A program made the position numbers and the translations under genes. Positions 28,119 through 36,369 of a stretch of 64,000 bases of DNA are shown in pieces (position 1 is the stretch's first letter; every line of letters begins with the position of its first letter). The notes below the pieces were generated by a model. It searched no databases and was not told the DNA's origin. It saw only the letters and a list, made by a program, of their open reading frames with translations. The stretch is taken from NCBI GenBank assembly GCA_934457095.1, contig CAKSHJ010000004.1, positions 36,096-100,095 of the forward strand, in the 5' to 3' direction. This stretch comes from an uncultured Eubacteriales bacterium (GTDB lineage: Bacteria > Bacillota > Clostridia > Oscillospirales > Acutalibacteraceae).

Positions 28119-28943
28119 GTGTGGGAATGCATTACAAGCCGAAAAAATGAAGCCGTGAAATCTGCCGTGAAATTGCTTGATTCGGTAACGCTTCGCCGTG
28201 AAAAAGGATTGTTTTTGGCAGAGGGCGCAAGGCTGTGTCAGGATGCCGCGGTGAGCGGGGTGGAAATTGTGCAGCTGTTTGTAACACCGGCGGCAAAAGA
28301 GAAATACAGCCGCTACATTGCCGAGATTACGCGGGTTTGTAGTGACTGCCGTTTGGTGCAGGAGCATGTGGCACAGGCGTTTTCTTCTACCAAAAACAGT
28401 CAGGGGGTGTTCTGTGTTTGCAAAATGCCCGCACAACACCGCAGCATTTTGGAAATGCCGCTGAAAGGGCGGTATCTTGGGCTGGAGCAGGTGCAAAACC
28501 CAGCCAATTTGGGCGCGGTACTGCGCACCGCTGAAGCTTTGGGAATCAGCGGGGTATTATTGCTTGGCGATTGTTGTGACGCATATAGCCCCAAAGCATT
28601 GCGCGCCGGTATGGGTGCGGTGTTCCGTTTGCCGCTTTTTACACAAAAAGATACTGAATCTTCGGTAAAGCAATTGCAGGAACGAGGTTTTTTGGTATAT
28701 GCTGCGGTGCCGCAAAAACAGGCGCAAAGCGTACTAAATACAGATTTTACAAAACCGTGCGTGCTACTCATTGGCAATGAGGGAAGCGGTTTGAGTGAAG
28801 CGGTCATGCAGGCGTGCAGTGCTTGCGTAACCATACCCATGGCGGGACGCGCGGAGTCTTTGAATGCTGCGGGCGCTGCGGGTATTCTGATGTGGGAAAT
28901 GATGCGAAGCGGTCTGTGCAAGCGGTCGGAGGAGTGTCTATGA
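28119..28943 (+). CDS. TrmH/SpoU-family RNA 2'-O-ribose methyltransferase
   Basis: SAM-dependent methyltransferase of the knotted SPOUT class, probably acting on 23S rRNA or tRNA; the target site cannot be set from sequence. The start is GTG 28119, nine bases after GGAGG (28105-28109); TTG 28116 is an alternative. The N-terminal substrate-binding domain has FLAEGARLCQDA. The knot motifs are LEQVQNPANLGAVLRTAEALGI, LLIGNEGSGLSEAV and IPMAGRAESLNAAGAAGILMWEM. It overlaps dprA by four bases (ATGA), after rplT as in many Clostridia. Confidence 0.9.
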   Translation: MWECITSRKNEAVKSAVKLLDSVTLRREKGLFLAEGARLCQDAAVSGVEIVQLFVTPAAKEKYSRYIAEITRVCSDCRLVQEHVAQAFSSTKNSQGVFCVCKMPAQHRSILEMPLKGRYLGLEQVQNPANLGAVLRTAEALGISGVLLLGDCCDAYSPKALRAGMGAVFRLPLFTQKDTESSVKQLQERGFLVYAAVPQKQAQSVLNTDFTKPCVLLIGNEGSGLSEAVMQACSACVTIPMAGRAESLNAAGAAGILMWEMMRSGLCKRSEECL

Positions 28944-30127
28944 AGGAGCAGGAAAAGGTCTATTGGGTGTGGCTGCAAATGTGCTTGGGAGCAGGTAGCT
29001 ATAAACCCAAACGCATTTTAGAGTATTTTCCTGATTTGGAAAGCTTTTATGAAGCTGGACAGTTACAGTGGCGCAGCATAGGTTTGTTTACGCCAAAAGA
29101 GCTGAAGGCTTTGCGGGAGCATACCATTGCCGACGGTGAAGTGCTTTTGCGGGAATGTCAAAGTAAAGGTATGCAGACGCTTACACCTGCTTGTAACGGC
29201 TACCCTGAACGGTTGTTGGAAATTGAAAACCCGCCGTGCGTGCTGTATGTGAAAGGAACGCTGCCCGATGTGGATACCCACCCGGCGCTTGCGGTGGTGG
29301 GTACCAGAAATGCTACAACTACCGGAAAGCAAATTGCGTTTGATTTGAGCGTGCAATTGGCACAGTCGGGTATGGTGATTGTGAGCGGCGGTGCAAAGGG
29401 AATTGATACCGCGGCGCATCAGGGTGCATTGCAGGGCGGAGGCAGTTGCATTTGTGTGTTGGGTTGCGGTTTGGAGTGCTCTTATTTACAGGAAAATGAG
29501 CATATACGCCGTCAAATTGCGGAGCAGGGCGCTATTCTTTCGGAATTCCCGTTTGATACGCCGGCGCTTAAACACCACTTTCCAATTCGGAATCGGATTA
29601 TTTCCGGGCTTTCGGTGGGTATTTTGGTGGTGGAAGCTGCCGAACGAAGCGGCTCTTTGATTACCGCTGCTGCGGCTTTGGAGCAAAATCGAGATGTGTT
29701 TGCCGTGCCGTGCGGTATTTATAACCCGGTTTCCGAAGGGGTGAATAACCTGCTTAAAGCCGGTGCAAAGCCTGTGACAAAAGTACAGGATATTTTAGAG
29801 GAATACAGTGGCTTTGCGTTGACTTTGAAAGCAGTGCAGTCTGAGGTCAAGGCAAAATGGGGGCAGGAGGACCGAATGCTGTATTGTGAGCCAGCAACCA
29901 TGCAGGTCAAACGAAAGCAAGAGTCGGTACAGAAGGCGCAGCCGACAGTGCAGGGGCTTTCTCAGGATGGCGCATTGGTGTTGGAGAAATTGACGCGGCA
30001 GCCGGTACAGATGGAGCAGTTGGAGGAAATTACAGGACTTTCGGCGCAGCGTATTTTGATTGCGGTGACCGAACTGGAGCTTTGTAATGCGATTGTGAGT
30101 CATTCCGGCAGACGGTATAGTGTGTGA
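28940..30127 (+). CDS. dprA: DNA processing protein DprA (Smf)
   Basis: Loads RecA on incoming single-stranded DNA during transformation. ATG 28940 overlaps the previous stop (ATGA) and follows GGAGG. The 395-aa protein has an N-terminal SAM/HhH-like region, a Rossmann core with AVVGTRNATTTGKQIAFDL, VSGGAKGIDTAAHQGALQGGG and FPIRNRIISGLSVGILVVEA, and a C-terminal winged helix (about 320-395). The order dprA-topA-trmFO is conserved in Bacillota. Confidence 0.95.
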   Translation: MKEQEKVYWVWLQMCLGAGSYKPKRILEYFPDLESFYEAGQLQWRSIGLFTPKELKALREHTIADGEVLLRECQSKGMQTLTPACNGYPERLLEIENPPCVLYVKGTLPDVDTHPALAVVGTRNATTTGKQIAFDLSVQLAQSGMVIVSGGAKGIDTAAHQGALQGGGSCICVLGCGLECSYLQENEHIRRQIAEQGAILSEFPFDTPALKHHFPIRNRIISGLSVGILVVEAAERSGSLITAAAALEQNRDVFAVPCGIYNPVSEGVNNLLKAGAKPVTKVQDILEEYSGFALTLKAVQSEVKAKWGQEDRMLYCEPATMQVKRKQESVQKAQPTVQGLSQDGALVLEKLTRQPVQMEQLEEITGLSAQRILIAVTELELCNAIVSHSGRRYSV

Positions 30128-30188
30128 CGGGTATGTATGAAATAGGCCTTGAAATTGAAAAAAGTATGTAAGCAAAGGTGGTTGGATT

Positions 30189-32270
30189 ATGTCTAAGCTG
30201 GTAATTGTGGAGTCTCCTGCAAAAGCGAAAACCATTAAAAAATATCTTGGGGCGGACTATCAGGTAGTGGCCTCTATGGGGCATGTGCGGGATTTGCCTC
30301 AGGCTCGATTGAGCGTAGATGTAAAGCGTGATTTCAAACCGAAATATGAAGTGATAAAGGGTAAGGAAAAATTGGTGGAGGAGTTAAAGAACGCTGCCGA
30401 TAAAAGCGATGAAATTTTGCTGGCGACCGACCCTGACCGTGAAGGAGAAGCGATTTCGTGGCATTTGGCGTATTTGCTGGGGTTGGATGTGGAGGACCAC
30501 AACAGAGTTACCTTTAACGAAATTACGAAAACCGCTGTAACAAACGGCGTTGCCCACCCTAGAGCCATTGATATGGATTTGGTGAATGCCCAGCAGGCGC
30601 GACGTATTTTGGACCGTTTGGTGGGTTACAAATTAAGCCCGTTTCTCTCGCAGAAAATTCGGCGGGGACTTTCCGGTGGCAGAGTGCAGTCGGTAGCGGT
30701 GCGCATGATTGTGGACCGTGAGCAGGAAATTGCTGCCTTTGTACCCGAGGAATATTGGAGCATTGATGCAAAATTGATTCCAAAGGGTGCAAGAAAGGCA
30801 TTTGCAGCGTCTTTCTACGGAGACCAAAAGGGTAAAATCAAAATTACCAACAAGGAGCAGACCGACCGTATTTTGAAAGATTTGGAGGATGCTGAGTACC
30901 GGGTGGCAAAGGTGAAGAAAGGTACGCGTAGGAAGTCGCCGGCACCGCCGTTTATTACCTCTACCCTGCAGCAGGAGGCCTCTCGAAAATTGGGTTTTCA
31001 GGCACGCAGAACCATGAAAGTCGCACAGGAATTGTATGAGGGCGTGGACGTTGCCGGCATGGGTGCTGTGGGTTTGATTACCTATATGAGAACGGATTCT
31101 CTGCGGATTTCGGACGATGCGATAAAAGAAGCGGGCGATTATATTTTACAGCGTTATGGCAAGCAATATTTGCCCGATACGCCTCGCAGATTTAAAAGTA
31201 AGGCCAATGCCCAGGACGGTCATGAGGCGATTCGACCGACGATGCCGCATTTGCCGCCCGAAAAGGTAAAAGATAGTTTGACCTTAGACCAATATAAGCT
31301 GTATAAATTGATTTGGGAGCGTTTTATTGCCTGTCAGATGGCAAATTGCCTACAAAGCACGACTCAGGCTGATATTGAGGCAAATGGGTATCTATTTAAG
31401 GCTTCGGGCTATACGGTAACCTTTGACGGCTATACTGTATTGTATGAGGAAGGCAAGGACGAGGAAGAGGAGGCCAAGGGGGCGTTGCCGGTATTGGAGA
31501 ACGATATGCCCTTAAAATGTAAGGAATTGTTAGGAAATCAGCATTTTACACAACCGCCTCCGCGGTTTACCGAGGCCTCTTTGATTAAGGCGCTGGAGGA
31601 AAACGGCATCGGACGGCCGTCTACCTATGCGGCGACGATTTCAACCATTACCGCTAGAGAGTATGTAACAAGAGAGAATAAAACCTTAAAGCCCACCGAG
31701 CTGGGTGAGGTGATTACCAAGCTGATGAAGGAGCATTTTCCGAAAATTGTGAATGTGAAATTTACGGCGCAGGTGGAGAGCGAACTGGACCGCGTGGAGC
31801 ATGGTACTGAGGAATGGACGCAGCAGTTGCATACCTTTTACGATGAGTTTTCTGAAACGCTGAAAAAAGCCAAGGAAGAAATGGACGGCGTGAAAATTCA
31901 GTTGGAGGAGGATAAGACCGATATTATTTGTGAACTGTGCGGTAGACAAATGGTGGTAAAAACCGGGCGTTACGGAAAATTTATTGCTTGTCCGGGCTAT
32001 CCGGAATGTAAAAATGTGAAAAAAATTATTAATGAAACGGGTGCCGAGTGTCCCAAATGCGGCGGCAGCGTCATTATGAGGAAAAGCAAAAAAGGGCGTG
32101 TATTCTATGGTTGCAAGGAATACCCCAAATGTGATTTTGTCTCTTGGGACGAGCCGGCTATGGAGAAATGCCCCAAATGCGGAAAAACGCTGCTCAAGAA
32201 AAAAGGCAAAAAGCCCAAATTATATTGTGTGACACCGGATTGCGGCTTTGAAAAAATGGGTGAAGCATGA
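30189..32270 (+). CDS. topA: DNA topoisomerase I (type IA)
   Basis: Relaxes negative supercoils. The 693-aa protein has the TOPRIM domain MSKLVIVESPAKAKTIKKYLG with DPDREGEAISWHL, the active-site tyrosine Y299 in GLITYMRTDSLRISD, and three C-terminal zinc-ribbon motifs (CELCGRQ...CPGYPEC; CPKCGGS...CKEYPKC; CPKCGKT...CVTPDC). The zinc modules support DNA binding. It overlaps trmFO by four bases (ATGA at 32267-32270). Confidence 0.97.
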   Translation: MSKLVIVESPAKAKTIKKYLGADYQVVASMGHVRDLPQARLSVDVKRDFKPKYEVIKGKEKLVEELKNAADKSDEILLATDPDREGEAISWHLAYLLGLDVEDHNRVTFNEITKTAVTNGVAHPRAIDMDLVNAQQARRILDRLVGYKLSPFLSQKIRRGLSGGRVQSVAVRMIVDREQEIAAFVPEEYWSIDAKLIPKGARKAFAASFYGDQKGKIKITNKEQTDRILKDLEDAEYRVAKVKKGTRRKSPAPPFITSTLQQEASRKLGFQARRTMKVAQELYEGVDVAGMGAVGLITYMRTDSLRISDDAIKEAGDYILQRYGKQYLPDTPRRFKSKANAQDGHEAIRPTMPHLPPEKVKDSLTLDQYKLYKLIWERFIACQMANCLQSTTQADIEANGYLFKASGYTVTFDGYTVLYEEGKDEEEEAKGALPVLENDMPLKCKELLGNQHFTQPPPRFTEASLIKALEENGIGRPSTYAATISTITAREYVTRENKTLKPTELGEVITKLMKEHFPKIVNVKFTAQVESELDRVEHGTEEWTQQLHTFYDEFSETLKKAKEEMDGVKIQLEEDKTDIICELCGRQMVVKTGRYGKFIACPGYPECKNVKKIINETGAECPKCGGSVIMRKSKKGRVFYGCKEYPKCDFVSWDEPAMEKCPKCGKTLLKKKGKKPKLYCVTPDCGFEKMGEA

Positions 32271-33565
32271 ATATTGCGGTGATAGGCGCGGGGCTTGCCG
32301 GGTGCGAGGCCGCATGGCAAATTGCAAAAAGGGGTCAAACTGTAACGCTGTATGAGATGAAGCCAAAGCGGTATTCTCCGGCGCATAGCAGTGCAAATTT
32401 TGCCGAATTGGTTTGCTCCAATTCGCTTAAAGCCGAGCGCGTAGAAAGTGCAGCAGGATTGCTCAAAGCTGAAATGCGAGAGTTTCATTCTTTACTTATG
32501 GAATGCGCCGATGTCTGCCGTGTACCTGCAGGTGGAGCGTTGGCTGTGGATCGCGAACGGTTTTCGGAGATGGTGACCGCAAAGATAAAAGCGCACCCGT
32601 TGATTACCGTGGTGAATGAGGAAGTGACCGATTTGCCGCAAAATGGCATAGTTGTGGTTGCGACAGGACCACTGACTGCCGATAGCTTAGCTGAGAAAAT
32701 TGCGGAGCAGTGCGGAGAAAGTTTGCGCTTTTTTGATGCGGCCGCACCCATTGTAACCGCGGAAAGCCTGGATATGCAGGTCTGCTTTGCGGCTTCTCGT
32801 TATGACAAGGGCGGCGATGACGCTTACTTGAATTGCCCGATGAACAAGGCGGAATATGAGGTGTTTTATGAGGCGCTGCTTGGGGCGGAACGTGCGTCAG
32901 TGCATGAATTTGATAAGGCAAATCCGCAGGTTTACGAGGGCTGTATGCCGATTGAGGTATTGGCGCAGCGCGGCAAAGATACTATGCGTTACGGACCACT
33001 CAAGCCGGTGGGATTGATAGACCCGAGAACAGGATGTCGTCCGTGGGCAGTGGTGCAGTTGCGGCGAGAAAACCTTGCGGGTACGTTGCTGAATTTGGTA
33101 GGGTTTCAGACCAATTTGAAATTTGCCGAGCAAAAACGGGTATTTTCGATGATTCCGGGTATGCAGAATGCAGAATTTATGCGCTACGGCGTGATGCATC
33201 GCAATACTTTTTTAAATGCGCCGCAGGTACTCAACCAAGATTTTAGCTTAAAGCAAAATCCGCAGATATTTTTTGCCGGGCAAATTACCGGTGTGGAGGG
33301 GTATATGGAATCGGCAGCGTCGGGCATTTTGGCGGGGGTGAATGCGGTTTGCCGCGCAAAGAAAGAGCCGTCGTTGATTTTACCGAGAGAAACAATGATG
33401 GGCGCATTGAGCGATTATGTGGCGAACAGCGCCTCGCAAAATTACCAGCCTATGGGGGCTAATTTTGGGATATTGCCGCTGCTTGCGGTGCAGATTCGGG
33501 ATAAAAGGGAACGCTATGCCGCTTTGGCAAGACGCTCGCTGGAGTTGTTGAAAGCGTATATTTGA
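32267..33565 (+). CDS. trmFO: Folate/FAD-dependent tRNA (uracil-54-C5)-methyltransferase TrmFO
   Basis: Makes m5U54 in tRNA using methylenetetrahydrofolate and FADH2. The 432-aa protein starts with the FAD-binding motif VIGAGLAGCEAAWQIAKRG and has NSLKAERVESAAGLLKAEMR, CPMNKAEYEVFYEALLGAER, GCMPIEVLAQRGKDTMRYGPLKPVGL and GQITGVEGYMESAASGILAG, all diagnostic. Cotranscribed with topA. Confidence 0.97.
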   Translation: MNIAVIGAGLAGCEAAWQIAKRGQTVTLYEMKPKRYSPAHSSANFAELVCSNSLKAERVESAAGLLKAEMREFHSLLMECADVCRVPAGGALAVDRERFSEMVTAKIKAHPLITVVNEEVTDLPQNGIVVVATGPLTADSLAEKIAEQCGESLRFFDAAAPIVTAESLDMQVCFAASRYDKGGDDAYLNCPMNKAEYEVFYEALLGAERASVHEFDKANPQVYEGCMPIEVLAQRGKDTMRYGPLKPVGLIDPRTGCRPWAVVQLRRENLAGTLLNLVGFQTNLKFAEQKRVFSMIPGMQNAEFMRYGVMHRNTFLNAPQVLNQDFSLKQNPQIFFAGQITGVEGYMESAASGILAGVNAVCRAKKEPSLILPRETMMGALSDYVANSASQNYQPMGANFGILPLLAVQIRDKRERYAALARRSLELLKAYI

Positions 33566-33581
33566 GAGGGTGTGTAAAAAT

Positions 33582-34589
33582 ATGAGAATGATTGTGGATG
33601 CATTTGGCGGCGACCATGCGCCGTTAGAAATTTTAAAGGCATGTGAAAGAGCCGTTGCTGAATTGGACATAGATATTTTGCTCACCGGCGATGAGCAGGA
33701 AATTCGCCGTGTGGCAAACCGAGAGGGGATTTCTTTAGACCGTATGGAAATTGCCCACGCTCCGAGTGTGATTACTATGGAGGATGACGCTACCGAAATT
33801 ACCAAAAGCAAGGTAGATTCTTCGATGGCAGAGGGTTGCAGACAATTGGTTGCCGATAATGGAGACGCATTTATTTCGGCCGGAAACAGCGGTGCATTGG
33901 TCGTGGGCGCTACTCTGCTGGTAAAGCGTATTAAGGGAGTAAAGCGTGTGGCATTTGCACCGATTATGCCGAAAAGTACGGGGCGCTTTATGCTGCTGGA
34001 TGCCGGTGCAAATAACGAATGTCGGCCGGAAATGCTGTTGCAATTTGGGGTAATGGGCAGTATTTACATGGAGAAGGTGATGGGGTTACAGAATCCTCGC
34101 GTGGGGCTTGCCAACATTGGGCAGGAGGAAAATAAGGGTACGCAGGTGCAAATAGACGCTTATGAAATGTTGAGGGCTTCCAAGCTGAATTTTGTGGGCA
34201 ATGTGGAGGGCAGAGCCTTACCTGTGGACGCTGCCGATGTAGTGGTTGCCGACGGCTTTACCGGCAATATGATTTTAAAGGTGTATGAGGGTGTGGCCAT
34301 GGTGCTTATGGGTAAAATAAAAGAAATTTTCACCAAAAGTGCCATGAACAAGCTGGCAGCGGCTGTGGTACTCAAAGATATGAAAGAACTCAAGAAAAAT
34401 TTTGACTACACCGAGGTGGGGGGCGCACCGATTTTGGGTGCGGCAAAACCGGTGTTCAAAGCGCATGGGAGCGCAGATGCCGGAACATTTTTGAGCGCGC
34501 TTGCCTTGACAAAGCAATATGTGGAGTCGAATGTGGTGCAGTTGATTGCCGACAGTCTTGCAGAGTACCGGGAACAGGAGGAGTCATAA
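33582..34589 (+). CDS. plsX: Phosphate acyltransferase PlsX
   Basis: Makes acyl-phosphate from acyl-ACP for phospholipid synthesis (PlsX/PlsY route). ATG 33582 is preferred because GAGAGGG (33564-33570) lies 11 bases upstream; the in-frame GTG 33570 overlaps that site. The 335-aa protein starts MRMIVDAFGGDHAP and has FISAGNSGALVVGATLLVKRI and DGFTGNMILKVYEG. acpP, which often lies between plsX and rnc, is absent. Confidence 0.96.
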   Translation: MRMIVDAFGGDHAPLEILKACERAVAELDIDILLTGDEQEIRRVANREGISLDRMEIAHAPSVITMEDDATEITKSKVDSSMAEGCRQLVADNGDAFISAGNSGALVVGATLLVKRIKGVKRVAFAPIMPKSTGRFMLLDAGANNECRPEMLLQFGVMGSIYMEKVMGLQNPRVGLANIGQEENKGTQVQIDAYEMLRASKLNFVGNVEGRALPVDAADVVVADGFTGNMILKVYEGVAMVLMGKIKEIFTKSAMNKLAAAVVLKDMKELKKNFDYTEVGGAPILGAAKPVFKAHGSADAGTFLSALALTKQYVESNVVQLIADSLAEYREQEES

Positions 34590-34640
34590 TTAGGCTTGCC
34601 GGCGGAAATACCATTAAAAAAATAGGAAAGGTGTGTTTTT

Positions 34641-35318
34641 ATGCTACAAGAACTTGAGGATAAAATCGGCTACCGTTTTGAAAATAAGCAGTATCTGAAA
34701 ACGGCACTGACGCATTCCTCTTATGCCAATGAGAATAAAAAAGCAGGGCCGAGCAATGAGCGGCTGGAATTTTTGGGTGACTCTGTTTTGGGCGTGGTGG
34801 TGGCTGATTATTTGTTTAAGCATTGCCCCAATATGCCTGAGGGCGATTTGACCAAAACCAGGGCTGCATTGGTTTGCGAAAAAGCGCTGTGCGGCTTTGC
34901 AACGCAAATTGACTTGGGCAGGCATTTGCAGCTGAGCAACGGTGAGAGAAATACCGGCGGAAATACCCGGCCGTCTATTTTGGCTGATGCCTTTGAGGCT
35001 GTGATTGCCGCAATTTATATGGACGGCGGCTTGCAAAAGGCGCGTACTTTTATTTTGCGGTTTATTGAGCCTGCGATACAAACTCCTAAGCCAAAGCCAT
35101 TTAAGGATTATAAAACGACTTTACAGGAGATTATTCAGCAGAACCCCGAGGAGCATTTGACTTATGTGTTGACCGGCGAGAGCGGACCGGATCATAATAA
35201 GCATTTTACCGTAGAGGTGCATTTAAACCAGAATGTGATTGGCAAAGGTGGAGGCAAAAGCAAAAAAGAGGCCGAGCAGCAGGCTGCCAGAGAAGCATTG
35301 GAGCTGATGGGTTATTAA
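34641..35318 (+). CDS. rnc: Ribonuclease III
   Basis: Double-strand-specific endoribonuclease for rRNA and mRNA processing. The 225-aa protein has the catalytic motif NERLEFLGDSVLGVVVADYLF, the second acidic cluster ADAFEAVIAAIYMDGG, and a C-terminal dsRNA-binding domain (DYKTTLQEIIQQ...GGGKSKKEAEQQAAREALELMG). GGAAAGG precedes ATG 34641. It probably overlaps the next gene's start. Confidence 0.96.
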   Translation: MLQELEDKIGYRFENKQYLKTALTHSSYANENKKAGPSNERLEFLGDSVLGVVVADYLFKHCPNMPEGDLTKTRAALVCEKALCGFATQIDLGRHLQLSNGERNTGGNTRPSILADAFEAVIAAIYMDGGLQKARTFILRFIEPAIQTPKPKPFKDYKTTLQEIIQQNPEEHLTYVLTGESGPDHNKHFTVEVHLNQNVIGKGGGKSKKEAEQQAAREALELMGY

Positions 35319-36369
35319 ACACGGAAATATTGCGATATTTGTGCCGCATAACGGCTGTATGCACCAATGTAGCTTTTGTAATCAGACGGATATTACCGGG
35401 GTGCAATACCAGCCTGAACCGTATGATGTAACGCAGGCAATAGAAACGGCGATAGCACATGAGCATGCCGAGAAATTTTGTTTGGAGATTGCCTTTTTCG
35501 GGGGCAGCTTTACGGCGTTGGAGAGAGGATATATGATTTCACTGTTAGAGGCGGCACAGCCGTTTGTAACAGGCGGAATCATAAAGGGGATTCGGGTTTC
35601 GACCAGACCGGATGCTGTGGACGATGCGATATTGCAGTGTTTGAAACAATATGGCGTAACCGCAATTGAACTGGGCGCACAGAGTATGGTGGACGCCGTT
35701 TTGCGGGCAAACAGACGAGGACATACGGCGCAGCAAGTAAGGAATGCCGCAAAATTGATAAAGGCACAGGGATTTGCGCTGGGACTGCAAATGATGACCG
35801 GTTTATATACCGATACTGCAGAGGGGGCAGTACAAACAGCGGCAGAAATTGCCGAATGTAAGCCGGATACGGTACGCATTTACCCAACGGTGATTTTGAG
35901 GCATACTCGGTTGGGAGAGTTGTATGAGCAGGGGCGTTACTGTACGCTGTCATTGGAGGAAACGGTGGAATTGTGCAGCGGATTACTTGTATTTTTTGAG
36001 CAAAGATACATTCCGGTGATTCGTTTGGGGTTGCATGACTCGCCCGAATTACAAAGAAACTACTTGGCAGGACCGTGGCATCCTGCTTTTGGAGAATTGT
36101 GTTACAGCAGAAAAATGCGCAACGAAATTTTGCGGCGATTACACAATGAATTTGTACCGGGAGAAATTATATTGACGGTACATCCTGCATGGCATTCCAA
36201 GGCAGTGGGACAAAAACGGTGTAATTTGCAATTTTTTGCCGATTTGGGATATGATGTACAGGTAAGAACCGATGAAAATATGGCACAGGGACAGTGGAAA
36301 TTGCAAAGAGCATTGAGCGGAAAGGAGCAAAAGCGTGCGGCTACAGTCATTAGAGATTCACGGGTTTAA
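35314..36369 (+). CDS. Radical SAM protein (Elp3-like family), probable AUU start
   Basis: 4Fe-4S/SAM enzyme of unknown substrate. The cluster motif is C-x3-C-x2-C in GCMHQCSFCNQ, followed by FFGGSFTALERGYM and a C-terminal region typical of this clostridial family. The first ordinary start is GTG 35341, but that would remove the first barrel strand; relatives, from memory, begin with a strand like KH-x-IPIFIPH-x-GC. Here IKHGNIAIFVPHNGC continues in frame to ATT 35314, where a stop codon lies three codons upstream. GGAG (35300-35303) is ten bases before ATT, which overlaps the rnc stop. It overlaps smc by 35 bases. Confidence 0.85.
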   Translation: MKHGNIAIFVPHNGCMHQCSFCNQTDITGVQYQPEPYDVTQAIETAIAHEHAEKFCLEIAFFGGSFTALERGYMISLLEAAQPFVTGGIIKGIRVSTRPDAVDDAILQCLKQYGVTAIELGAQSMVDAVLRANRRGHTAQQVRNAAKLIKAQGFALGLQMMTGLYTDTAEGAVQTAAEIAECKPDTVRIYPTVILRHTRLGELYEQGRYCTLSLEETVELCSGLLVFFEQRYIPVIRLGLHDSPELQRNYLAGPWHPAFGELCYSRKMRNEILRRLHNEFVPGEIILTVHPAWHSKAVGQKRCNLQFFADLGYDVQVRTDENMAQGQWKLQRALSGKEQKRAATVIRDSRV

